64,000 bases of DNA, from the NCBI GenBank assembly GCA_029204225.1, contig CM055112.1:23130578-23194577 (forward strand), read 5' to 3'. Each line of letters starts with the position of its first letter. Position 1 is the first letter of the stretch. Below, piece after piece: positions 1 through 8,542 of the stretch. This stretch comes from Diphasiastrum complanatum (taxonomy: Eukaryota > Streptophyta > Lycopodiopsida > Lycopodiales > Lycopodiaceae). A program made the position numbers and the translations under genes. Under the pieces are notes generated by a model. It was not told where the DNA came from and ran no database searches. It saw nothing but the letters and a program-made list of their open reading frames with translations.

Positions 1-1202
1 TGATTTGATCCTAGAAACTTACAAAGGTTTCACTTTGTCTTGATTACCTCAAATTTGACTTCTAGCCCTCTCTTGGACTTCTAGTCACAGTTCTTACACT
101 CCCTCACAAAGATGAAATGTAGATTAGATGAGATTCTATCAATGACATATCAAATCCTATCAATTTTGGCTATTTTTGGACAAAAACATGACTACATCTC
201 ACTCACACTTTTTGGTATACTTTCAAGACCTGTAAAACAAGTTTAGAGGACCTAATTTCAGCCTAGATTAATTAGATCTCATGATCCTATTGCAAATCTA
301 ATCAATGGCACTCAATCTTGGTAGCTTATCCTGAGATTTCCACCAAAAACTACATCAAAAGCTTACAAATTGAATTTCGTTAGATCAAATGAATACCATG
401 CACTAAATGCAGGTTCAGAGATTCTCACACATGTGAAAAATACAGATTTGGATCCCTACCAAGTTTGGGATCAAATCCCCTCACCAAAATCAAGATTCTA
501 GCTCGCCCTCTCAATACTAGTTTTTAGCACCAAAACTTGCTAAAAATGGATTTGCTTTTGATCAATGGTTAATGCTCTTGTACTTGGCTCTGATACCATG
601 TGAAATGACTGTACTTTAGGACCATAAATGGATCTACAAAAGATCCACAAGAGTGATTGTATGCTTGCTTAACAATCTATCAAAAAACTAGACACAAAAA
701 AGTTGATCTAGATTGGCAATTTGACAAACAACAAGCATTAACAATCAAATGCATTGATCAACATTGAAATCCAAGCCCACACGTGCAAGCCACAGCCTGC
801 TGTACGGCTTGTAGACTGAGAATGAAGTAGAAATCAAATTGGTTTCATTTGGATCACAAAAACTCAATGTACATAGTGGAGTAGCTTGAGATTGCCAATG
901 AGCTCCAAAAATATTCTATCTTCGCACTATGGGAGCTCTAATTTGCAACTTTAGCCTAATTCCTAGAGTCATGCCTAGTAGGTGACTAGTTGGTCAATTT
1001 CTCACCTTAAACTTAGGTGTAGGTCCTATAATCTGGGATTCACTACCAAAATGACATGACCAACCCTTTAGACTTGATCTAACCTATAGTAGGGTAGGTT
1101 TTCCATGTGGCTCCATGGCCTCACACGTGTGGGACCCAATTATGTACATTTTACATGATTCTACATGGTTTTTGATCAAGCTAGATTTGCCAATTTTTGG
1201 CA
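1..1202 (-). mobile_element. LTR retrotransposon C, 5' end, cut by window edge
   Basis: Minus-strand LTR element seen as one LTR (599-1202) plus adjoining internal DNA to its left. The sequence at 586-598 reads, on the minus strand, TGGTATCAGAGCC, the usual primer site for initiator-methionine tRNA, directly against the LTR. The internal part, 1-585, shows no recognisable gag or pol, so this is either the leader of a larger element or a non-coding derivative. It lies inside an exon-like stretch that is uninterrupted in a second copy around 3623-3715. Family (copia or gypsy) cannot be set. Fossil; the rest lies outside the window. Confidence 0.7.
599..1202 (-). repeat. 5' LTR of element C
   Basis: The left edge is fixed by the primer site ending at 598. 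The right edge is fixed by resumed similarity to the exon copy near 3690 (ATTCTTCAAAT against AATCTTCAAAT). On the minus strand the LTR starts TGCCAAAAATTGGCA and ends in CA. Its partner LTR is not in the window, so no age can be given. Confidence 0.65.
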
Positions 1203-2162
1203 ATTCTTCAAATAAAAAATTGTGTAAGCCTTTAAATTACGCCTGATTTCATCTCAATGAAGCTTATTAACTTTTTTTACAAAGTGATCAATCTAAAAAG
1301 GCTTATTTGATATTCCTTCACTAATTTTCTGTTCATGCAGCTTTCCTTGCACCTTGTGTTCAACTAAATGAAGAAATGGTTCCCTTTAAGATTTTTTCAA
1401 TCTAATTTAGTGGTGTCTTCATTTATGTTGCATTCAGCCACTGGTTATTTTCCATATTATGAATGACTAGGACTAAGTGAAATGCTTACGACTTGAGGCA
1501 TCCTATTATGCGTTCACTACCTTTTTTGATTGAGCATATTTTTTTTAAACAAATCCAGATAGTAGTCTTTAAAAAGGGCAACATTTTTAGTGCCGAAGTA
1601 CTCATTGTAGCATGAATGCTAACCGAGTGGAGGGATTATTTTCAGAAGCAAAATTTCTTCTAAAGTCATGCCGAGTGATTTTCAAAGTTGGATCATTTGT
1701 TGTGGCTGATCACCAAGGGCAAGGTAAAGATCTTGGGTAAGACTTTGATTTGGCTTAAATTTATATTTCAGCCTGACTAGCTAATGTATTCAATAAGCTT
1801 CATACCTTGAAAAAAAAAATGCAAGATGCTTGACTTCTTTCTTGGTTTATGATCTTTTCTTGTAGCTTTCAATTTCAAGAACTATAGATGTTTGTTTCCT
1901 CTATGGTATTGAAGTACTATGTATCTAATTTTCTTGAGAATGTGGATAGAGGTGTTAAAACCTATGTCGTGCTATAAATGTCTTGAGAATATTAAAAAAA
2001 AACTACTCTACGAAATCTAGAAAACTATAGAATTTTTATTGATTTGAGAGAGAAGATTGAACTTCACAGGAAGCCTATCGAAGCTAAGGAAAGTGATTCT
2101 CATTTGAGGAGTCCTGAATCATTTGATGCATCCAACCTCCAAAGGCAAGATATAGAATTAGG
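1203..2162 (+). pseudogene. Gene-like exon block, copy 1 (exons a remnant, b, c)
   Basis: Three exon-like segments with good splice sites and matching phases. The end of exon a stops at 1222 before a GTAAGC donor. Exon b is 1611-1723, with acceptor TTGTAG and donor GTAAAG. Exon c runs from about 2051 to 2162, with donor GTAAGC. Exon b reads NANRVEGLFSEAKFLLKSC and onward without a stop. Exon c reads EKIELHRKPIEAKE and onward. The family is not recognised. The block is repeated at 3623-4170 plus 12780-13321 (inverted) at about 90% identity, so it is either an internally duplicated gene or a duplicated gene fragment. Element C interrupts exon a here. No start, promoter or terminator is visible. 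It may be a dead fragment. Confidence 0.45.
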
Positions 2163-3622
2163 GTAAGCCTTTTAACATGAAATCATTTGTTTTCTAGTGA
2201 GCTTTGGTATTTCTTTTTCTTAGTTCATGTTTTACCTTAGTGAATCATAATTATGATAGTTCACATATGTGTTGATGTGTGAGCTATACTCCAATTTTGT
2301 TGAGAAAAATTCCATAGCTCTTCCTTTATGATGACATGCTAAGTTTAAAAAGTGTCGATGCATAACTTCTCTTTTAGTTTCTTGAACATAATTCCATGAT
2401 CTTTTGTGCGTTTAACTACAAAACATCGTCTACCGTAAAATCTTAAAATGGATGCATCACACAAATATTTTCTATCATATAACCATGTAATAACTTGTAG
2501 AAGGAATGAGCCAGACATGAGGGTCCGGGCCGGACATTTCGCGTCCGCGTCCGGCGTACAGACCCGGACGCGTCCGACCCCTAGACGTAGGTCGGACGCG
2601 TCCAATTTTTTTTTTTAGCACAAAAAATGAGAAAAAAAAAAAGCGAACGCATCCGGGGACGCGGACGTGCGTTCGCGTCCACCATCCGCTTCCTTAGGAA
2701 TGAACACTAACTTATATTGTAGCTAATTTTTTTTTTTTTGGAGACATATCTACAACAAGATATAGTGGAACTAGTAGTAAAATTCAACTATTTCCCTTGC
2801 TGAGAATTTTTACAAGTTGGATGAGGGAATAAAATCATTACTCTTGACCTCCATGACATAATGGAAAGCTCGAGTGTCAAACTTCAATTGAGTTTGATTT
2901 ACTTTTTCTATGAAATTCATAATTCAACATTTCCTTAAATGAAAATTTGGGTAAACCTTCTAGAGAAAAATAATATAGTTCTGAATCCATAAAGTATGAG
3001 AATTGATGTCGAAGTACCTTCATTTATGTTGCATCTGCTCAATGACATTGACAATTTAAATAGACCCGCGACTATAACAGTCCATTCATGCATAGTCATA
3101 GCAACAAAATCCAAAGTTATTGGGTAGTTTGATGGTTTTGATTCTATTGATTTGAGTTAAGAATGTATTCTTAAGAATTCATGCCTGAAAACAAAAGAAC
3201 AATAAAATATCAATCAAAATCTCCAGCTAAGATCTCAAAAGAGGTCAATAAATTTTAATTAGCATTTAGAAAATTGGGTGCAACAATGGCACCAAAAGGT
3301 CTTTCCCTTAGTTTGATGGTTGGGATTTCTTTTGAATCATGATTAGTTGTCACTTATCTTAGCCACATTATGATAATATTATCTCAAAGACATAAAAAAA
3401 AGTGGATAGTGGGCTCGAAGTTGAGGTAGGGCTGGGGTAAGGCTTTTAACTTTAGCCCTATCTAGTTTCTTTACAAGCCTCGATAATCTTTTCTAGAATA
3501 TATATTGTTAATATTCCATATGTTTTTGTTTTGGTTCAGTGCTAGAAGTAAATTTCAAGGACACTACTCTCTTTGCATCTTGAGTACTCTTTTTAGAATT
3601 AAAGAAACGTTTCTCCTTGTAG
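2163..3622. other. Presumed intron or spacer between the two exon blocks
   Basis: AT-rich DNA with no convincing reading frame. It holds the CpG-rich block at 2505-2700 (separate entry) and otherwise nothing recognised. It lies between exon c of copy 1 and exon a of copy 2, so an intron of an internally duplicated gene is the simplest reading. Confidence 0.35.
2505..2700. repeat. CpG-rich block built from CGGACGCG / CGCGTCCG words
   Basis: About 190 bp of sharply different composition inside AT-rich DNA. CGGACGCG and GCGTCCG-type words recur on both strands at 2535-2605 and 2643-2690, split by a T-run and an A-run near 2607-2640. The two-lobed layout with an A-rich middle resembles the GTTCCG-type block at 8178-8380. 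It is probably a small non-coding interspersed element. No protein-coding content and no target duplication was identified. Confidence 0.4.
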
Positions 3623-4170
3623 GAATGTAGCTGAAGCTATGTCAGGTCATTTGCAAGCTAGGCAAGTTGTCTCATTTGTTGGTGCTAATCTTCAAATGCA
3701 AGAGGGAAATATTGTGTAAGCCTTGAAATTACGCCTGATTTCATCTCAATGAAGCTTATTAAATTTTTTTACCAAGTGAGAAACCTAAAAAGGCTTGTTT
3801 GATATTCCTTCACTAATTTTCTATTCATGCAGCTTACCTTGGACCTTGTGTTCAATTAAATGAAGAGATGGTTCGCTTTAAGATTTTTTCAGTCTAATTT
3901 AGTGGTGTCTTCATGTATGTTGCATTTAGCCTATGTTTTGGTTATTTTCCATATTATGAATGACTAGAACTATGTGAATTGGGCTTACGACTTGAGGCTT
4001 CCTATTACATGCTCACTGCCTTTTTGGTTTGATCATATTTCTTTTAAACAACTCCAAAAAGCAGTCTTTAAAAAGGGTAACATTTTTAGTGCCGAAGTGC
4101 TCATTGTAGCATGAATGCTAATCGAGTGGAGGGATTACTTTTAGAAGTAAAATTTCTTCTAAAGTCATGC
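3623..4170 (+). pseudogene. Gene-like exon block, copy 2, left half
   Basis: Exon a is 3623-3715, with acceptor CTTGTAG and donor GTAAGC. It reads NVAEAMSGHLQARQVVSFVG and onward without a stop. The intron continues to 4109. Exon b starts at 4110 and is cut at 4170 by the LTR of element A. From 3690 to 4170 it matches 1203-1673 closely. The remainder of this copy, from the break point in exon b onward, is found inverted at 12780-13321. The last five bases before the LTR, CATGC, are one half of the target-site duplication of A. Confidence 0.5.
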
Positions 4171-4469
4171 AGTTACAAATGAAGCCACAATTGATCTAGA
4201 GCTAAGCTATGAAAGCATCACATATACCCTACCAATGAACCCTAAAGTAGGAATTCAAAAGTAGAGGGAGGCAGAAGATTTGGAGGGAAAATATTGTGCC
4301 CCCAATAGGAGGACCCCCACTCCAAATCAATATGACCAAGTCCTAAAAATGTGACCAAATAGGACCCAAGGCTAGCCATATAGTCTAAGTGGCAATAATA
4401 ATTAAAAACGGGCCCAAGGCCTGCTTATGCATAAAGTGTCGAGAAGAGTTATGGCCCGAGTCCATAACT
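4171..4469 (-). repeat. 3' LTR of element A
   Basis: On the minus strand it begins AGTTATGG and ends TTTGTAACT, matching the ends of the 5' LTR at 13322-13718 (AGTTATGA to CGTAACT). The flanking CATGC at 4166-4170 is the reverse complement of GCATG at 13317-13321, which borders the 5' LTR. The ends therefore are AG...CT rather than the usual TG...CA. Confidence 0.75.
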
Positions 4470-4816
4470 CTTCTCGACACAAAAATAAGACCCAACTGCC
4501 GAAAAGAAACTGGATTAAACAGCAACAACAAGCCCTGGTGGATCAACAAATGGAGCAGCATCCTATGTAGAGGAATCAACAAGTGCAGCAAGATCATGAG
4601 CCTGATCTGCAAGTGATGGTGTATGATAAAAGACATCAATAATTTCCCATGTGGCCTCCTCAACAAGATGACCATCCCACAGGATCAAAAACTGAATCTG
4701 GCGGTTGCGTCGACTATGGTACAGACGAACCTGTAATGTAGCAGCAGGTAAAAATGGAAACAACTCTGGGGCAGTAGGAAACTCAACATCACAAGGAGCA
4801 TCATCCTCAATAGCAG
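4171..4816 (-). mobile_element. Element A (Ty3/gypsy chromovirus), 3' end
   Basis: Minus-strand 3' terminal part of a chromovirus: chromodomain region 4563-4816 followed by the 3' LTR 4171-4469. The chromodomain shows the typical string ILWDGHLVEEATWE. The LTR matches the plus-strand LTR at 13322-13718. Element B's LTR abuts it at 4817. The 5' part of the same insertion is the plus-strand stretch 13322-21202. Fossil, broken and rearranged, with LTRs roughly 7% apart plus length differences. Confidence 0.8.
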
Positions 4817-5302
4817 TGTCACAAGCCAATCTCTCCAAGCTCGTGAATCTTAGAACGCCGGTGTGTAGAATCCACCTCCCAACATAGGCACCCCGTCATT
4901 GAGCCCTTCTACCTGCTATTCTCATCAACTGGCACATGGCATCCACCTATGGGTGATCAGTCCACTTGGCATGCCTGGCCCTTGTGACCTGTGAATACTG
5001 AGTGACTCATAGGGTACCACCCCCTTGCCCCGCCAAAGACCTGTGACCTGCTTGGTCACCTCGACTACTTGCTGGCTAGCATCTCGTCACTGACGGCTAG
5101 GGTCCCGACGGTCAAGACACACCGCGTCTCTAACAGCTCATCAGGCGGCCACACCGGATCACTGCTTGCGGTCCCTACTTGGGACAAATGTCCTCGTTGG
5201 TCACCGACCCTTGCCAATACTAGTCCTCAGGTCCTTTGGTAACTGGTCGTGCCGAGATCATGATAGAGCCATAACTGGGCTCTAACAATCCTTCCCTCCT
5301 CT
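4817..5302 (-). mobile_element. Element B, 3' LTR with polypurine tract
   Basis: LTR at 4817-5287, minus strand, starting TGTTAGAGCCC and ending TTGTGACA. On the minus strand it is preceded by a purine tract, AGAGGAGGGAAGGAT (5288-5302), so this is the 3' LTR. It matches the plus-strand LTR at 21203-21680 with about 8-9% divergence by eye. The adjoining AGCAG at 4812-4816 is the reverse complement of CTGCT at 21198-21202, which is its target-site duplication in element A. Confidence 0.85.
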
Positions 5303-6650
5303 GGAAAGTCATCGTTCCTCGATGACAAACTCTGGGTAAGAATTTTGCAACGACTGTCGCGTTTCCCAGGCCCTACAATCAACCAATTGATTTCAAAATT
5401 CAGCTGGTATAACTGACCCCAATTCCATAATTAGTTAGGAAATCAACTGTCTATAAAATGAAAAGTACACAATAGCTTTTATATTCAGTGAAACTTCATC
5501 AAGAAACTAAAGGCTGGAGAAGAAAGAACTGGCTAGCCCAGTAGTAGGAGCAAATTTCGGGAAAAAAAAGCGTGAGCATAATACTACGGAATGTGCGATG
5601 GCAGAGTTGAATCAACCAAGAACTCTCAGATCTGGATTCTGAATGCTGATGAGCATCAGAGGAACCGTTTGCCACTTTGAATTGAAGTTGAGCATCCCGT
5701 TTGGCATTTATAGGGTAGCAAACCATCCTCCAGCTTGCAACAACTTTATCATAGAAAGAATCGTAAGGTCAATCGTTACCGTCTAAGTAGGTGAACGCCT
5801 AGCTTTGACATTAGAACGCGGATGGTGGCACTGTGGCCCCACCGTAATCAAAAGCCAAAAGAATCAAAGATGGTTTATACTGGAGCATCGATCAGAGCTT
5901 CGTGGGCTGATGAGTGAGCTAACAAGAGTAGCTTTACACGATCAAGATCTAGATTACCTCTTGTACGTACCTTTACACCATCGAGATCTAGGTTTGACAT
6001 GGATGTATCAACATTTATGAGGACCTTTGCGCCATCTGGGCTCTTTGCTCATTCCTTACGCTGCATGTCTATTTCTAGTTCTCTTGCATCGCATCTGCTG
6101 CATAGAAATAGGTGGTAAAGGTGGTTTTTGATTTTTTTCTAGGTAAAGGTCTTTTTTGTCCAGTTAGTTGGGCGCACTAGATGCAATGTCGACAGGTCTA
6201 TGCAGCCGTGTATCAGTACAGATTCCAAGCTCTCAATTGAAAATTGAAATGCTAAAGACACCGCTTTTAATGAGCATGAGAGCGCGTAGAGAGTCAACAC
6301 TGTGACGCTCAATATCCCGACTTCTGTGATATGAGAGAAGACACTTTGAGAGCGACATCTAGCTGAGTGCTTATGCTGGAGAGAAACATCGTTTACAGCC
6401 TCTGAGCCTATTAAGTTCAGTCTGGATGGTTTGAAAACACGTCTTTTCAAGTGAAATTACTCATGATTGGCATCATTTTCCAACATTAATTCTCAAGCTT
6501 AAAAGTCAAATGACTGCCACAAGCTAGAGTTCACTAATGATAACGAGATGATGTGCACAGATTCTATCATTGAGGATCTGTGAAACGTGGTAGTTCTAAC
6601 TTCTATCTACAGTAAAACGACTGGGAAACCATTCAAGAATCTCATATTAG
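5303..6650. other. Unassigned stretch with the end of B's interior and unique DNA
   Basis: The first 60 bp or so (5303-5360) look like the 3' interior of B. Beyond that no gene or repeat is recognised. Open frames at 5499-5726 (minus), 5805-6020 (plus) and 6139-6450 (minus, 103 codons) have no recognisable domain and no supporting splice or promoter context. A TATAAATGCC string on the minus strand near 5703-5712 is the only promoter-like sign. One breakpoint of the inferred inversion should lie near the left end of this stretch. Confidence 0.3.
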
Positions 6651-6805
6651 TCTAATGTATGGACAGAAATGAAAAATTGGCATGTAAAAGGGGTCAACCC
6701 TCTTCCATGGTGGTGCCCTTAAATACTCCTGCTATCCTTCAGGACTTTGTTTCGCCATTCTGGGTGTGGCTGCAAGGCGGCAATGATCTCGACCCTCGTG
6801 GAATA

Positions 6806-7320
6806 TTGTGGAATATTGGCTCTGGTGGATGTCATCTTTCCGGCCCCTCATGTTTCGAGGGTTTTCTTTCGAACTTTTCTGATTCCCATGTATCAACCAT
6901 CTGGGGTCTTGGCTCGATCAGTGGGGTCGCCTTTCGCTGTTGTTGTGGCTTTGCCAGATATTCATCCAACACCTTGGCACCCTTGCGTGGAATATTGGCT
7001 CTGGTGGATGTCATCTTTCCTGCCCCTCACATTTCGAGGGTACTTTCTTTCGAACTTTTCTGATTCCCGTGTATCGACCAACTGGCTCGCTATCCTTCTT
7101 CTTGTCTGACTACTGATAGAGAGTTGCTTGTAGCCAAACTTGTACTCCATAGAATCCATGCAATATCTTGTCTGACTGCTGATAGAGAGCTGCTTATAGC
7201 CAAGATCTGTACTCCATAGCGATTTCTAGGATCCATGCGATATCTTTTCTGACTGTTGATTTCTAGGATTCATGCGATATCTTGTCTGACTGTTGATAGA
7301 GAGCTGCTTATAGCCAAAAA
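6806..7320 (+). repeat. Tandem repeats, about 175 bp (x2) and about 75 bp (x3-4)
   Basis: A unit beginning GGAATATTGGCTCTGGTGGA at about 6812 recurs at about 6990, with the following CTTTCGAACTTTTCTGATTC segment repeated as well. From 7103, a second unit, TTGTCTGACTGCTGATAGAG with GCTGCTTATAGCC, occurs about four times up to 7320, one copy being shortened. It is a non-coding minisatellite. The overlapping open frames here are by-products of the repetition. Confidence 0.7.
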
Positions 7321-7745
7321 ATTTGGCAAAAACGAACGAAATTCTTGTAGCTCTTGTTGATCCTAGAATCGCTATTTGAGCCACGTTCTTAAGCTCACGT
7401 TAATCCAAGAATCGCCATGTTCTTACTTTCTAAGTTATTCTAACTGATCACTCGCATTCGCACTGCGCAAGTAGCCATAGTGGGTTTCCCCTTCTACAAA
7501 CCGGGTTTCCCCATTTGCAAACTGGGTTTGTTCATTTTATCCTCTTTGTTATCTCTCAGCTTCAGTTGAGAAAGATGGCCCGAATCACAATATAAGAGAG
7601 AGCTTTCAGTGAAAGAAGCCAAGAAAAAGAGGAAGAGCGTTGAAAAGAGCATGTTGCAGGCCCCCGAAGTGCATTGGGACCAGCTTCGCCAGTCTCCCAT
7701 GGATCCTATTCATCCTTAATTATACTTTGATTCCTTTGTTAAAAT

Positions 7746-7784
7746 GGAACTTCACCAATTTTTTTAAAAAATTGGTGAAGTTCC
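7746..7784. repeat. Perfect short inverted repeat
   Basis: Arms GGAACTTCACCAATTTTTT and its complement meet almost without a loop and give a hairpin of about 19 bp. It is directly followed by GAACGCGTTCCGTTCCGGAAC, a palindromic word of the GTTCC class seen again at 8178-8380. Confidence 0.7.
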
Positions 7785-8177
7785 GAAATGGAACGCGTTC
7801 CGTTCCGGAACAGGCAACTAAGGTTTAAGGATCCAATTCTTGATTCCTTCCAATTTGACATAGAAACTCTTGAAGGTGTTACCATGATTAAGAATGATAC
7901 TATATTCTATGAGATATTGGGCTTTTCTAAATGTTGAAGAATCTTCATCATTTCACAAAATGTTGCATTATGTCCAATCTTCCAAAAATGAAGTCCCTTG
8001 GTTATCTTATGAGTTTCTCACACACAATTGTAATGATCTGCAAAGCTAATTGAACTAGATGTTTCTTTCAGTACACCAAGCTTCTAAAGTCCAAAAGTTA
8101 ATTTAGAAACCTGGAGAGCTCTTGTTTCAAACTTCTTCACCAATCACAAAGTATTGAAAGCAATCCATCATACCATA

Positions 8178-8380
8178 GTTGCCCGTTCTAGACGGAACGT
8201 GTTCTAGAACATGTTTTGTTCTGAAACGTGGTCCCAAAATAAAAATTTATATTTTTGCAAAACAAAAATGTTAAGAAAAAACGTTCCGACCCACCCAGTA
8301 TGTTTCGGAACATACAATACATTCCGGAATGTACAGTATGTTCCGATCAGGGTGGGAACGGGTTTCTAACTATCGTATGG
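8178..8380. repeat. GTTCC-rich two-lobed interspersed element
   Basis: Dense GTTCC, GGAAC and GTTCCG words form two lobes (8185-8230 and 8275-8355) around an A/T-rich centre. The right lobe, read on the minus strand, matches 59268-59330: AACCCGTTCC, a GTACATTCC-type core, and ACTGGGTCG or ACTGGGTGGGTCGG. Two copies 51 kb apart in opposite orientation suggest a dispersed non-coding family. No coding capacity was seen. Confidence 0.5.
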
Positions 8381-8542
8381 AGAAATATGAAGAGTATTTA
8401 CAACCATACAAGGTTGGGTTTATTCTAATTGTGGCTACTATCCAAAAAGGAAATTAATCACATGAGTTATCAAAGTTTAATGATGCTTTCTCTAATATAA
8501 TCAACTAAAATGGTCTGTATTGAGGCACATTTGAAGCCATAG

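Noticed and set aside
6659-7159. Several overlapping frames of 60-134 codons on both strands
   Set aside because: They coincide with the tandem repeats of 6806-7160 and echo one another. No domain or codon signal.
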